NCBI RefSeq assembly: GCF_022814865.1
Contig: NZ_JAKVRD010000010.1
Coordinates: 62,001 to 126,000 of the forward strand
Origin: Shimia aestuarii
Lineage (GTDB): Bacteria > Pseudomonadota > Alphaproteobacteria > Rhodobacterales > Rhodobacteraceae
Length of the DNA stretch: 64,000 nucleotides
Reading direction: 5' to 3'
The notes under the pieces: model-generated
What the model saw: only the letters and a program-made list of their open reading frames with translations
Told to the model about the DNA's origin: nothing
The model's database searches: none
In this document: positions 37,645-46,725 of the stretch, piece by piece
Layout: each line of letters begins with the position of its first letter
How positions within the stretch are numbered: position 1 is the stretch's first letter
Translations under genes and position numbers: made by a program

Positions 37645-38652
37645 ATGGTAAGAAAAATCAATGTGTATCGTCGGTATGCCCTTGCAGGTGCAACGCTTTC
37701 TTGTGCGGCGTCTATCGGGTTCTTGATGCAGTCGAGCGAACCTGGATACGCAGGCCACCAACTGCCTGAACCTGGTATCAGCCTGGTGGGCAACGTGATC
37801 GAGGCGAGCTTACCCAATGCCACCTCGGAGACCGTCCAGATCGGTGGGCTTCCGGCACTTCCGCGCGAAGTCAGCTTTGATGAGAGCTTGTCTCACAAGA
37901 CAGTCGCGCTCATCGTTTCAAGCGATGCACCCGTGAGCGATATGCCTGAGGAGGTCGCGACTCCGAACCTCGCATGTGACGTGTCGCTGACCGCCGAGCC
38001 ACTCCCGGCTGCCCTTGTCGCGCTACAACTGACGGCCCCCTGCCTGACCGGTGAGCGGGTTGTTGTGCACCATGGTGATCTCAAGTTCGCCGATACGATT
38101 GGTCCGGATGGCAGCCTCCGCGTGGATGTGCCTGCCCTGACCGAAAGCGCCACATTTGTTGCGGTCCTGACCAACGGAGACGGCGCCGTTGCCAAGGCGG
38201 ATGTCCCGTCGCTTCAGTTTTATGACCGCGTTGCCGTTCAATGGCAGGGGGACACGGGCCTGGCGCTTCATGCGCGGGAATACGGTGCAGAGTACGAAAG
38301 CGCAGGACATGTCTGGAGAGAGGCGCGGCGCGACGTGACGGCGATTGTCGAGGGTAACAAGGGGTTCCTTGTCCGGCTTGGGAACGCAGATTTACCAGAG
38401 CCGCTTCTTGCAGAGGTCTACACCTTTCCGACCGGATCCGCGAAAAAGGCGGGTGAAGTTGCCCTGAGTGTGGAGGCAGATGTCAGCCAGGCAAATTGCG
38501 GGCGACAGATTTCCGCAGGATCTATAGAAGTCCGCCGATCAGAGCCGGCCGTGACCCATCAATTGAGCGTCGAAATGCCGGAATGCGATGCGGTGGGTGA
38601 ACTTCTGGTGTTGAAAAACCTGCTCCAAGACCTGAAGATCGCCAGCAAGTAA
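37645..38652 (+). CDS. Membrane-anchored or secreted protein of unknown function
   Basis: The 335-residue protein has one N-terminal hydrophobic segment (YALAGATLSCAASIGFLMQ), acting as a signal or anchor. The rest has no motif that I recognise. The composition suggests a beta-rich periplasmic protein with Ig-like or carboxypeptidase-like segments (VALIVSSDAPVSDMPEEVA, GPDGSLRVDVPALTESATFVAVL). Several cysteines (LACDVSL, APCLTG, ANCGRQ, PECDAV) could form two disulfides. GTCAGGAGTG precedes the ATG. It lies 22 bp upstream of the OmpA-fusion gene and is probably co-transcribed with it. Confidence 0.75.
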   Translation: MVRKINVYRRYALAGATLSCAASIGFLMQSSEPGYAGHQLPEPGISLVGNVIEASLPNATSETVQIGGLPALPREVSFDESLSHKTVALIVSSDAPVSDMPEEVATPNLACDVSLTAEPLPAALVALQLTAPCLTGERVVVHHGDLKFADTIGPDGSLRVDVPALTESATFVAVLTNGDGAVAKADVPSLQFYDRVAVQWQGDTGLALHAREYGAEYESAGHVWREARRDVTAIVEGNKGFLVRLGNADLPEPLLAEVYTFPTGSAKKAGEVALSVEADVSQANCGRQISAGSIEVRRSEPAVTHQLSVEMPECDAVGELLVLKNLLQDLKIASK

Positions 38653-38674
38653 GGCAGGCAACAAGGTCGATCAA

Positions 38675-40234
38675 ATGTACAAGTGGTGTGCGGCAGTGTT
38701 TGCCGCACTTTTCCTGTTTAGCCATACGCTTCCTGCGTTCGCACAGGACGTTACCCTGACGTCCCGCGACGGTGAGGTCGAGATCACGGGAACGCTTCTT
38801 GGTTTTGATGGTGAGTTCTACCGGGTCGAGACGATCTATGGTGAGTTGACAGTGGATGGCTCGGGAGTGCTTTGTGATGGGCCTGCCTGCCCGAGCTTGT
38901 TGCATTATATCGCTGATGTGTCTGTCTCCGGGGCATCCTCTATGGCGGAGGTGCTTATGCCTGCGCTGATCGAGGCTTTTTCGCTACGGCATGGATATGA
39001 CGTCACGCGCGAGGCGCTTGGCGACAGGCGGTTCACCTATCATCTTTCTGACGGCAAGACAGATCGAAAGCTCGCCCGGTTTCATTTCCATGCGAGCAGT
39101 TCTGATGAAGGCTTTGCAGACCTTCTCGCAAATGAGGCGGATATCGCGATGTCGTTGCGAGAGATTCGGAAGGATGAGGCGCGGCGCGGCTATGATGCCG
39201 GGCTTGGAGACATGACAGAGACAAACCGGAGCCGGGTTCTTTCGCTTGATGGGCTTGTCGCTGTGGTCTCGCCGGGGAATCCGGTACGGGCATTGTCGCC
39301 GCAGCAGCTTTCGCAGGTATTCGCGGGACAGATTGATAACTGGGTCGATCTGGGCGGGCCGGATGCCCCTATTGGGCTGCATCTTCTTGATGAGAAAACC
39401 GGGTTAGCGCAGGCCGTGGAAGATCAACTCATGGCGCCGTCCAGACGAGAAATCAGTGACGATGTGCAGCGCCATGACCGGAACGAATCCTTGGTGGCTT
39501 CTGTAATCCGGGATCCGTTTGCTATTGGCATCGCACCGTTTTCAGAGACAGGGAATGCGCAGACGATCGTGCTTCGGGGGACATGTGGGTTCGCGTTGGC
39601 TGCGTCGCGCCGCACCCTCAAGACCGAAGACTACCCGCTAACCGCGCCGATGTTCCTTTATTTTCCTGCGCGGCGGTTGCCGAAGATCGCGCGAGAGTTC
39701 CTTGCGTATACAAGAAGCCCATCTGCGCAAGTCGTGATCCGGCGCGCGGGTTTCGTTGATCAGGCGCCAGAGGAAATCCCCGTCGATCTTCAGGGTGACA
39801 GGTTCGTTAACGCGATATCCGTTGCGGGAGACGAGCTTCCGCTCGAAGGCCTGCAGCGCATGACAAAGCGTCTCGCACCGATGAAACGCCTGACGACCTC
39901 CTTCCGGTTTCAGACAGGCGAAACAAAGCTCGACGCGCAGTCGCGGTCGAACGTGCAACAACTTGCCCGAGCGATCGAAGCGGGCATCTATGACGGGCGC
40001 AAGATCGCGTTTGTCGGGTTTAGCGACGGCGTTGGACCAGCTCCTGGAAACATGAGCATTGCACGAAAGCGTGCAGAAATCGTTAAGCAGGCCGTCGTTG
40101 CCGCCGCGGAGACTGCAAACCTTGAGCAAGTGACGATCGAGGTTATGGCGTTTGGCGAGGCGCTGCCCATGGCCTGTGACGATAGCGCTTGGGGGCGACA
40201 GGTTAACCGGCGCGTCGAGATCTGGGTCCGCTAG
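38675..40234 (+). CDS. Phosphate-binding-like periplasmic domain fused to OmpA-type peptidoglycan-binding domain
   Basis: The 519-residue protein has a signal peptide (cleavage at AFA-Q, residue about 23), then a short beta part. Residues about 85-365 resemble the PstS-like phosphate-binding family (VSGASSMAEVLMPALIEAFSLRHGYDVTREALG; LDGLVAVVSPGNPVRALSPQQLSQVFAGQIDNWVDLGG). The C-terminus from about 400 is an OmpA/MotB domain (FQTGETKLDAQSRSNVQQLARAI; VGFSDGVGPAPGNMSIARKRAEIVKQAV) with the Asp and Arg that bind diaminopimelate. It would be a solute sensor or store tethered to the wall; this is inference. Its 3' end overlaps convergent radC by 4 bp. Confidence 0.85.
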   Translation: MYKWCAAVFAALFLFSHTLPAFAQDVTLTSRDGEVEITGTLLGFDGEFYRVETIYGELTVDGSGVLCDGPACPSLLHYIADVSVSGASSMAEVLMPALIEAFSLRHGYDVTREALGDRRFTYHLSDGKTDRKLARFHFHASSSDEGFADLLANEADIAMSLREIRKDEARRGYDAGLGDMTETNRSRVLSLDGLVAVVSPGNPVRALSPQQLSQVFAGQIDNWVDLGGPDAPIGLHLLDEKTGLAQAVEDQLMAPSRREISDDVQRHDRNESLVASVIRDPFAIGIAPFSETGNAQTIVLRGTCGFALAASRRTLKTEDYPLTAPMFLYFPARRLPKIAREFLAYTRSPSAQVVIRRAGFVDQAPEEIPVDLQGDRFVNAISVAGDELPLEGLQRMTKRLAPMKRLTTSFRFQTGETKLDAQSRSNVQQLARAIEAGIYDGRKIAFVGFSDGVGPAPGNMSIARKRAEIVKQAVVAAAETANLEQVTIEVMAFGEALPMACDDSAWGRQVNRRVEIWVR

Positions 40235-40995
40235 AGATAACCCGAGGCGCGGAAGCTTAGCTCGGCGGATTTCCCGATGATAAGGTGGTCGTGTAGAACG
40301 AGCCCCAAGGCTTCGGCGCCTGTTCGGATCTGCTCGGTCATCGAGAGATCGGAGGACGAAGGGGTTGGATCTCCAGATGGATGATTATGCACTAAAATCA
40401 AGGCTGTGGCGCCGATCTCGAGAGCGCGTTTAAGGATCTCGCGGGGGTAGACGGGGACATGGTTCACGGTGCCGCGTGCCTGCTCCTCGTCGGCGATAAG
40501 GGTATTCTTCGTGTCGAGGTAGAGCACGCGGAATTGTTCGACCTCGCGGTGCGCCATGGTGGTGCGGCAATAGTCAAGCAGAGCATCCCAACTCGACAAG
40601 ACCCGACGCTGCATGACGCGGGCACGGGCGAGGCGGTGAGCGGCGGCCTCGACGATCTTCAACTCGCAAAGCACGGCCTCTCCGACGCCCTTTACCTCCC
40701 GAAGGCGGGCCGGGGGTGCGGAAAGGACGCTGTTGAAGTCTCCGAATGTTTCCAAGAGTTTATGCGCAAGCGGTTTGACATCCTGGCGCGGGATGGCGCG
40801 GAACAGGACAAGCTCGAGAAGCTCGTAGTCCGGGAGGGCATTGGCCCCGCCCGATAGGAAGCGGGCGCGCAGGCGCTTGCGGTGATCGGCGATGTAGGAA
40901 GGCAGCTTTCCCGCAGGCAAAGGGGCCGTCTCCGCCGCCTCGTCAGAGGGGAAAAGCGGCAAGGGCACCTCAGCAAAAGCACGCGGATCAGACAT
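40231..40995 (-). CDS. radC: RadC-type JAB/MPN domain protein
   Basis: The 254-residue protein has an N-terminal helix-hairpin-helix part (RLREVKGVGEAVLCELKIVEAAA) and the JAB domain with the zinc motif HNHPSGDPTPSSSD. Despite its name, a DNA-repair role for this family is not established. No ribosome site is obvious before the ATG at 40995. The 11-bp repeat array copy B lies 66-98 bp upstream on the same strand orientation relative to this gene as copy A to its downstream gene. Confidence 0.93.
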   Translation of the reverse strand: MSDPRAFAEVPLPLFPSDEAAETAPLPAGKLPSYIADHRKRLRARFLSGGANALPDYELLELVLFRAIPRQDVKPLAHKLLETFGDFNSVLSAPPARLREVKGVGEAVLCELKIVEAAAHRLARARVMQRRVLSSWDALLDYCRTTMAHREVEQFRVLYLDTKNTLIADEEQARGTVNHVPVYPREILKRALEIGATALILVHNHPSGDPTPSSSDLSMTEQIRTGAEALGLVLHDHLIIGKSAELSFRASGYL

Positions 40996-41060
40996 GTTTC
41001 AAGGGTCGTGAAACATGGTTGAAGAAGGGTTAACCGAACAGAAGTTAACGCCAAAATCTT

Positions 41061-41093
41061 ATGTCGGTATCACGTCGGTATTACGTCGGTATT
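41061..41093 (-). repeat. Three tandem 11-bp direct repeats, copy B
   Basis: Read on the minus strand, three units follow without spacing: AATACCGACGT (41093-41083), AATACCGACGT (41082-41072) and GATACCGACAT (41071-41061). They match copy A at 3770-3802 in 30 of 33 positions. The array lies upstream of radC and downstream of the dnaJ terminator. Confidence 0.85.
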
Positions 41094-41152
41094 GCATATG
41101 TGCGGATTTCACTCACCGTCCATTTGTTAACCTTTGGACGCCGGGCAAAAGA

Positions 41153-41178
41153 AAAGGGCGCCCCGAAGGACGCCCTTT
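41153..41178 (-). terminator. Terminator of dnaJ
   Basis: AAAGGGCGCCC (41153-41163) pairs with GGACGCCCTTT (41168-41178) around CGAA, with one mismatch. On the minus strand the hairpin continues into TTTTCTTTT. It lies 22 bp after the dnaJ stop. Confidence 0.85.
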
Positions 41179-41200
41179 CGATTGGGTGATGTAGGGCCGG

Positions 41201-42349
41201 TCAGCCCTTCATCGAATCCCAGAAGTTCTTCACCGATTTGAAGAAGCTGCTGCTCTCGGGGTTGTTCTCTTCCGAGAGATCCTCGAACTCGCGTAGAAGC
41301 TCTTTCTGGCGGCTGGTGAGGTTGACCGGCGTTTCGACAGCCAGCTCGATGAACATATCGCCGGCTCCACCACCGCGCAGCGCGGGCATGCCCTTGCTGC
41401 GCAGGCGCATCTGGCGACCGGATTGCGACCCGGCAGGGATCTTGACCCGCGAGCGGCCACCGTCGATCGTCGGCACCTCGATATCGCCACCAAGCGCGGC
41501 CGAGGTCATCGACACGGGCACACGGCAGAAGAGGTTGTTGCCTTCGCGTTCAAAGAGCGCGTGTTTGGAGACCTCAATGAAGATGTAGAGATCGCCAGAC
41601 GGCCCGCCACGCATCCCGGCCTCGCCTTCGCCAGCGAGGCGAATGCGGGTACCGGTTTCGACACCGGCGGGGATGTTGACCGAAAGCGCGCGATCTTTCT
41701 CGATGCGGCCTTGGCCAGCACAGGATTTGCAGGGGTTCTTGATGATCTGGCCGAGGCCGGAACATGTCGGGCAGGTGCGCTCGACCGTGAAGAAGCCCTG
41801 TTGTGCACGCACCTTGCCCATGCCGGAGCATGTCGGGCAGGTGGTTGGCTCTGCGCCGCCTTCGGCGCCTGTGCCTTCGCAGGCATCGCAGGGCACGGAG
41901 GTCGGGACGTTGATTGTCTTCTGGAGGCCGGAAAAGGCCTCTTCGAGGGTAACGCGCAGGTTATAGCGCAGATCAGCGCCTCGAGCGGCGCGCTGACGGC
42001 CACCGCCGCCGCGTCCGCCCATGAAGTCACCAAAAAGATCGTCGAACACATCCGAGAAGGCCGAGGCGAAATCGCCCTGACCGGGATGGCCACCGCGCGG
42101 GCCGCCACCGCCGCCCATGCCGCCTTCGAAGGCGGCGTGGCCGAAACGGTCATAGGCTGCTTTCTTCTCGGCGTCCTTGAGGACTTCGTAGGCCTCGTTC
42201 GCTTCTTTGAACTGAGTCTCAGCCTCGGGATTGTCCGCATTGCGGTCCGGGTGAAACTCTTTGGCCTTCTTGCGATAGGCCTTCTTGATCTCGTCCGCGG
42301 AAGCCCCCTTGCCGACGCCAAGCACCTCGTAGAAGTCACGTTTTGCCAT
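41201..42349 (-). CDS. dnaJ: Chaperone protein DnaJ
   Basis: The 382-residue type I J-protein has a J domain (1-70, HPD in FHPDRNADN), a Gly-rich part ([18 protein letters not shown]) and four CxxCxGxG zinc repeats ([32 protein letters not shown]). C-terminal substrate-binding domains follow. It delivers clients to DnaK and stimulates its ATPase. AGGAG precedes the ATG. It is 78 bp downstream of dnaK with a hairpin in the gap that may lower its expression relative to dnaK. Confidence 0.97.
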   Translation of the reverse strand: MAKRDFYEVLGVGKGASADEIKKAYRKKAKEFHPDRNADNPEAETQFKEANEAYEVLKDAEKKAAYDRFGHAAFEGGMGGGGGPRGGHPGQGDFASAFSDVFDDLFGDFMGGRGGGGRQRAARGADLRYNLRVTLEEAFSGLQKTINVPTSVPCDACEGTGAEGGAEPTTCPTCSGMGKVRAQQGFFTVERTCPTCSGLGQIIKNPCKSCAGQGRIEKDRALSVNIPAGVETGTRIRLAGEGEAGMRGGPSGDLYIFIEVSKHALFEREGNNLFCRVPVSMTSAALGGDIEVPTIDGGRSRVKIPAGSQSGRQMRLRSKGMPALRGGGAGDMFIELAVETPVNLTSRQKELLREFEDLSEENNPESSSFFKSVKNFWDSMKG

Positions 42350-42372
42350 GGGTTACTCCTTTGGCCGGAATG

Positions 42373-42404
42373 AAAAGGGCCGATCCGGCGAGCGGACCGG
42401 CCCT
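42373..42404 (-). terminator. Hairpin between dnaK and dnaJ (partial terminator)
   Basis: AGGGCCGATCCG (42376-42387) pairs with CGGACCGGCCCT (42393-42404) with one mismatch. On the minus strand TTTTC follows. Because dnaJ has no other clear promoter nearby, this is likely a leaky terminator or an mRNA-stabilising hairpin. Confidence 0.65.
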
Positions 42405-42427
42405 GGTTTCAGTTCCGATGGCGCCTC

Positions 42428-44344
42428 TTAGCTGCGCTTGTCGTCGTCGAGGTCCTCAAAGTCGGCATCGACGATGTCGTCGTCGCCCGGACCCATATCC
42501 GCCGCGTCCGGCTCACCCGCGCCTTCGTCCTGGCTTGCCTTGTAGATGGCTTCACCAAGCTTCATTGCGGCCTCGGTCACGTTCTGGATGCCACCTTTGA
42601 TCTTGTCGGCGGAGGCGTCGTCCTTCTCGAGGTCGTCCTTGAGTGCGGAAATGGCCAGTTCGATCGCTTCGATGGTGGTCGGGTCGACCTTGTCCGAATG
42701 CTCTTCCATCGACTTCTCGGTCGAGTGGATGAGGCTTTCGGCCTGGTTGCGCGCCTCGACGAGATCCTTGCGTTCCTTGTCCGCTTCGGCGTTGGCCTCG
42801 GCGTCCTGAACCATCTTCTCGATGTCCTCGTCCGAGAGACCACCGGAGGCCTGGATCGTGATCTTCTGTTCCTTGCCGGTGCCCTTGTCCATAGCGCCGA
42901 CAGACACGATGCCGTTGGCGTCGATGTCGAAGGTCACTTCGATCTGCGGCAGGCCGCGCGGGGCCGGCGGGATGTTCTCGAGGTTGAACTGACCGAGGAT
43001 CTTGTTGTCGGCGGCCATTTCACGCTCGCCCTGGAAGACACGGATGGTCACGGCCGACTGGTTGTCTTCGGCGGTCGAGAAGATCTGCGACTTTTTGGTC
43101 GGGATCGTGGTGTTGCGGTCGATCAGGCGGGTGAAGACACCGCCGAGCGTTTCGATGCCGAGCGAGAGCGGGGTCACGTCGAGCAGAACGACGTCCTTGA
43201 CGTCACCCTGAAGAACACCGGCCTGAATGGCGGCGCCCATGGCGACAACTTCGTCCGGGTTCACGCCCTTGTGCGGCTCTTTGCCGAAGAACTTGGTCAC
43301 TTCCTCGACCACGCGGGGCATACGGGTCATACCGCCGACGAGCACGACTTCGTCGATCTCGTTGGCCGAGAGGCCGGCGTCCTTGAGAGCGGCCTGGCAC
43401 GGTTTGAGCGATGCCTTAATCAGGTCGCCGACCAGCGATTCAAGCTTGGCACGGGTCAGTTTCATGACCATGTGCAGCGGCTGGCCGCCGTTCGGGTCCA
43501 TCGAGATGAACGGCTGGTTGATCTCGGTCTGGCTCGAGGAGGAGAGCTCGATCTTGGCTTTCTCGGCGGCTTCCTTGAGACGCTGGAGGGCCATCTTGTC
43601 CTTGGTCAGGTCAACGCCGTGCTCTTTCTTGAACTCGTCGGCGAGGTAGTTGACGATGCGCATGTCAAAGTCTTCACCGCCAAGGAAGGTATCGCCGTTG
43701 GTCGATTTCACTTCGAACAGGCCATCGTCGATCTCGAGGATGGTCACGTCGAAAGTACCGCCGCCAAGGTCATAGACCGCGATGGTGTGGGTTTCTTCCT
43801 TGTCGAGACCATAGGCCAGTGCGGCCGCGGTCGGTTCGTTGATGATCCGCAGCACTTCGAGACCAGCGATCTTGCCAGCGTCCTTGGTCGCCTGACGCTG
43901 GGCGTCGTTGAAGTAAGCGGGGACGGTGATGACGGCCTGCGTCACTTCTTCGCCGAGATAGCTTTCGGCGGTCTCTTTCATCTTGCCGAGGATGAAGGCC
44001 GAGATTTGCGACGGGGAGTATTTCTCACCCTTGGCTTCGACCCATGCGTCGCCGTTGCCGCCATTGATGACGTTGAACGGCATGTTCTTGAGGTCTTTGG
44101 CGAGGTCAGCGTCGTCGTAACGGCGACCGATCAGGCGTTTGACACCAAAGACGGTGTTTTCCGGGTTGGTGACGGCCTGACGCTTGGCCGGCTGGCCGAC
44201 GAGGCGCTCGTCATCCGTGAAGGCGACGATCGACGGGGTCGTGCGCGTGCCTTCGGAGTTTTCGATTACTTTGGCTTGTGCGCCGTCCATGATGGCAACA
44301 CAGGAGTTGGTCGTACCGAGGTCGATACCGATAACTTTACCCAT
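42428..44344 (-). CDS. dnaK: Chaperone protein DnaK (Hsp70)
   Basis: The 638-residue protein is full length. [16 protein letters not shown] lies at the N-terminus, [16 protein letters not shown] and [16 protein letters not shown] follow in the ATPase domain, then the substrate-binding domain ([13 protein letters not shown]) and the acidic end ([27 protein letters not shown]). It is an ATP-driven chaperone and in alphaproteobacteria helps control the heat-shock sigma factor. A sigma-32-type promoter lies about 110 bp upstream. GAAGGG precedes the ATG. Confidence 0.98.
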   Translation of the reverse strand: MGKVIGIDLGTTNSCVAIMDGAQAKVIENSEGTRTTPSIVAFTDDERLVGQPAKRQAVTNPENTVFGVKRLIGRRYDDADLAKDLKNMPFNVINGGNGDAWVEAKGEKYSPSQISAFILGKMKETAESYLGEEVTQAVITVPAYFNDAQRQATKDAGKIAGLEVLRIINEPTAAALAYGLDKEETHTIAVYDLGGGTFDVTILEIDDGLFEVKSTNGDTFLGGEDFDMRIVNYLADEFKKEHGVDLTKDKMALQRLKEAAEKAKIELSSSSQTEINQPFISMDPNGGQPLHMVMKLTRAKLESLVGDLIKASLKPCQAALKDAGLSANEIDEVVLVGGMTRMPRVVEEVTKFFGKEPHKGVNPDEVVAMGAAIQAGVLQGDVKDVVLLDVTPLSLGIETLGGVFTRLIDRNTTIPTKKSQIFSTAEDNQSAVTIRVFQGEREMAADNKILGQFNLENIPPAPRGLPQIEVTFDIDANGIVSVGAMDKGTGKEQKITIQASGGLSDEDIEKMVQDAEANAEADKERKDLVEARNQAESLIHSTEKSMEEHSDKVDPTTIEAIELAISALKDDLEKDDASADKIKGGIQNVTEAAMKLGEAIYKASQDEGAGEPDAADMGPGDDDIVDADFEDLDDDKRS

Positions 44345-44452
44345 TTTATATCCCTTCTCAATTAAGGCGATGTTCCGGGACGCGAACCCGTTATGGCATC
44401 CGGGCCCCGATTCCGATTGCGACCGACACTCGTCAGCCGCGCTTCGCAGGGT

Positions 44453-44481
44453 ATATAGGGAGGGGGAAAAGCGCCTGCAAG
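44453..44481 (-). promoter_or_regulatory. Heat-shock (sigma-32/RpoH) promoter of dnaK
   Basis: On the minus strand CTTG (44481-44478) is followed after 18 bp by CCTATAT (44459-44453). This fits the alphaproteobacterial RpoH consensus CTTG-N17/18-CYTATNT. Its transcript would start about 100 nt before the dnaK ATG. Confidence 0.8.
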
Positions 44482-44553
44482 CGTCTGTGTTCGCGGGAAC
44501 GTGAAGAATCGAAGGGTTTTTCCGAAGGTAGGCACGGCAAAGGGGGGAAGCAC

Positions 44554-45165
44554 GTGGCAGAACCGCTCAACATCCGGGGTTTTCAGGTTCACAAGGGGTA
44601 TCTTGATCCCGAAGCGCAGCGTGAGATCGTGGCATCGTTGCGGGGTGTAGCGCAGGTCGCGCCGTTCTTTGCGCCTGAAACCGCGCGGGGGCGGAAGATG
44701 TCGGTGCGGATGACCTCGGCGGGGCGGCTTGGTTGGGTCACGGACCGGCGCGGGTATCGGTATGAACCGCATCATCCGGAGGGGATGGATTGGCCCGCGA
44801 TCCCGGAGGGTATTCTCGATATCTGGCGCGATCTGGTGGCGGCGGAGCGCCTTCCTGATAGCTGTCTGGTGAACTTCTACGGCGAGGGCGCGCGGATGGG
44901 GATGCATCAGGACAAGGACGAGGGCGATTTCTCGTGGCCCGTGGTGTCCTTGTCGCTTGGCGATAGTGCGCTTTTCCGGATGGGGAATGTGGAAAAAGGC
45001 GGCAAGACGGAGTCGATCTGGCTCGAGTCAGGGGATGTTGTGGTGATGGGGGGTGCGGCGCGGCTTTGCCATCATGGCGTTGACCGCATCCGGTTTGGAT
45101 CATCGCGCCTTCTGGATAAGGGTGGGCGGATCAACGTGACGCTTCGGGCGGTCAGTGCAGGATAA
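44554..45165 (+). CDS. alkB: AlkB-type alkylated DNA repair dioxygenase
   Basis: The 203-residue Fe(II)/2-oxoglutarate dioxygenase has the metal ligands in MGMHQDKDE (His, Asp) and HHGVDRI (His). The 2-oxoglutarate arginine is in [22 protein letters not shown] is the usual nucleotide-binding lid segment. It removes methyl lesions (1-methyladenine, 3-methylcytosine) from DNA. The start is GTG at 44554, with AGGGGGGAAG upstream. It is divergent from dnaK and overlaps the convergent SH3-domain gene by 14 bp at the 3' end. Confidence 0.95.
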   Translation: MAEPLNIRGFQVHKGYLDPEAQREIVASLRGVAQVAPFFAPETARGRKMSVRMTSAGRLGWVTDRRGYRYEPHHPEGMDWPAIPEGILDIWRDLVAAERLPDSCLVNFYGEGARMGMHQDKDEGDFSWPVVSLSLGDSALFRMGNVEKGGKTESIWLESGDVVVMGGAARLCHHGVDRIRFGSSRLLDKGGRINVTLRAVSAG

Positions 45166-45790
45166 CCGAGCAGCAGCCGTGCACGACATAATTGGGGAGA
45201 GTCAGCGCGTCTTTCATGGGCTGTGATACTGCCAGTCGCGCGGAAATACCGAAATCGCGGTCTGACATGCCGTCATTGCAAGACGTTTGTTCAAGCTGGA
45301 CCCATTCGAGCGCTCCCTTTTCAAACATCATCCAGGCGGCAGGGGGATAGCCGGGTGCAGATGTCAGAAATTGGGTGATCCCTATGGTCGCAGGTGCGGC
45401 GTCTGGGCGAATGTAGTCCGCGCGCTTGGTTGCTGGAGATAGGATCAGGGACCAGAACGGTTCCGTTCCGAAACAGCGTAGCTTGGCTGTGGGATCGGTC
45501 CAATGGCCCTGCGCGGTGGCTTGCATGAACCGCATTGAGACCCAACCGGCGCGTTCGCCGGTATTCACGCGGCCCCATGTGCCGCTCTCATTTGTTCCCG
45601 TCACCTCGATGTTGCGGGCATCCGGGGCCAACGTGCCGATGATTTCGGCGCCGGCCGTTGGGCCGGAGCGGATATTGAGCACGTCATCCGAGGCCACATC
45701 GACGACGTCATGCAGAGCCGGAAAACCATCGGCCTTAGCTATGAAGGGAAGCACGCAGAGGCAGGCCAGCAGAAAGGCCAACCGTCTCAT
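45152..45790 (-). CDS. Secreted SH3-domain protein
   Basis: The 212-residue protein has a signal peptide (LAFLLACLCVLPFIAKA-D). A bacterial SH3 domain (VVDVASDDVLNIRSGPTAGAEIIGTLAPDARNIEVTGTNESGTWGRV..GWVSMRFM) spans about residues 30-92. A second part starts with LRCFGTEPFWSLI, a motif seen in periplasmic DUF-type domains, with cysteines at KLRCF, TSCND and HGCCS. It starts inside the stop of the ABC-2 permease gene (ATGA), so translation is coupled. The function is unknown; coupling suggests a helper of polysaccharide export or wall binding. Confidence 0.8.
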   Translation of the reverse strand: MRRLAFLLACLCVLPFIAKADGFPALHDVVDVASDDVLNIRSGPTAGAEIIGTLAPDARNIEVTGTNESGTWGRVNTGERAGWVSMRFMQATAQGHWTDPTAKLRCFGTEPFWSLILSPATKRADYIRPDAAPATIGITQFLTSAPGYPPAAWMMFEKGALEWVQLEQTSCNDGMSDRDFGISARLAVSQPMKDALTLPNYVVHGCCSVILH

Positions 45791-46608
45791 CGTTTGGCGT
45801 TCCAGCTTAGCGAGACGTGGCGACGCGTATAGAATTCGCCCATGAGGCCGAGCATTAGGAAGACCACGCCGAACCAGAAGGGGTAGTCGATGTTCGAATT
45901 GCGCGGGGCGTAGTTGATGAACACAAAGCCGCGCGATTGGTCAATGCAATGAAAGAGCGGGTTCCAGTCGAACATAGCGATCATGAAGCTTGGCATCGTG
46001 TTGGCAACGAACATCTTGCCCGAGGCGATCATATTGGCGCGCTGGTAGACCGTTGTCATGATGCCCACGAAGGTTGGGAACCAAGGTTTCAATGCGAGGA
46101 AGACCATGCCGATGGCGATTCCGGTAAACCATGCGAGCAAGAGCATGCCAAAGGCGGCGATGGGTTGGTCGATGGTGATCGGGGTCCAAGCGGCGTGGTA
46201 GATGAAAAGGATCGCGAAGAGCGAGAGAATTTGAATGTAGAGTGTGCTTAGGGCAGCGGCAGAAATGGCGATGATGGTGTTCATCGGCGCGTGCTTCATC
46301 ATCGGCGATGAGGGCCCTTCCGCCCCGGCCACCGCGCCAAGCGTCTTGGTATGGGTCATGAAGAGGAAAATCCCCGACATGATGTAGAGCAGGAAATCGC
46401 CCCTTAGCGCAGCGCTCCGCATCCCGAGGATCGAGAACATCAGGAAGAACATCATCACGAAGACCGCCGCCTGCAGCATGTTGCGCAGGATCGACATCAT
46501 CGCATTGCCATGCGTCTTGCGAATGTTGTGCACGACCGAATGATAGATCAATTCGGCGATGTTCAGGGCGCTCGCAAATGTGGTCTTGGGTGCAGTTTGT
46601 TGAAACAT
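45787..46608 (-). CDS. ABC-2 type permease, polysaccharide exporter (KpsM-like)
   Basis: The 273-residue inner-membrane protein has about six segments (LQAAVFVMMFFLMFSIL, GDFLLYIMSGIFLFM, ILSLFAILFIYHAAW, AFGMLLLAWFTGIAIGMVFLA, and a C-terminal FWFGVVFLMLGLMGEF). The segment ending FDWNPLFHCIDQSRGFVFINYAP is typical of capsule/O-antigen exporter permeases. An ATPase partner (KpsT-like) is required but is not encoded next to it or elsewhere in the window. It is divergent from cysQ and kdsB. Confidence 0.88.
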   Translation of the reverse strand: MFQQTAPKTTFASALNIAELIYHSVVHNIRKTHGNAMMSILRNMLQAAVFVMMFFLMFSILGMRSAALRGDFLLYIMSGIFLFMTHTKTLGAVAGAEGPSSPMMKHAPMNTIIAISAAALSTLYIQILSLFAILFIYHAAWTPITIDQPIAAFGMLLLAWFTGIAIGMVFLALKPWFPTFVGIMTTVYQRANMIASGKMFVANTMPSFMIAMFDWNPLFHCIDQSRGFVFINYAPRNSNIDYPFWFGVVFLMLGLMGEFYTRRHVSLSWNAKR

Positions 46609-46725
46609 TGCCTCAGTACGCCGTGTGTGCTCGGGGGATAGTAGGGAAATCTTGCCGTTCCGTTAGGACCAAAGCATAAGGGGCGCGAGTTTTTATTTCA
46701 ACTTTCCTGCATATGGAGACATCTC

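Noticed and set aside
41028-41048. Pair of TTAAC motifs upstream of radC as a CtrA site
   Set aside because: The spacing between the two TTAA halves is 11, not the 7 of the CtrA consensus.
42698-44365. Long plus-strand open frame across dnaK (about 555 codons)
   Set aside because: It is a shadow of dnaK; composition is typical of reverse-frame translation and no ribosome site or domain is seen.
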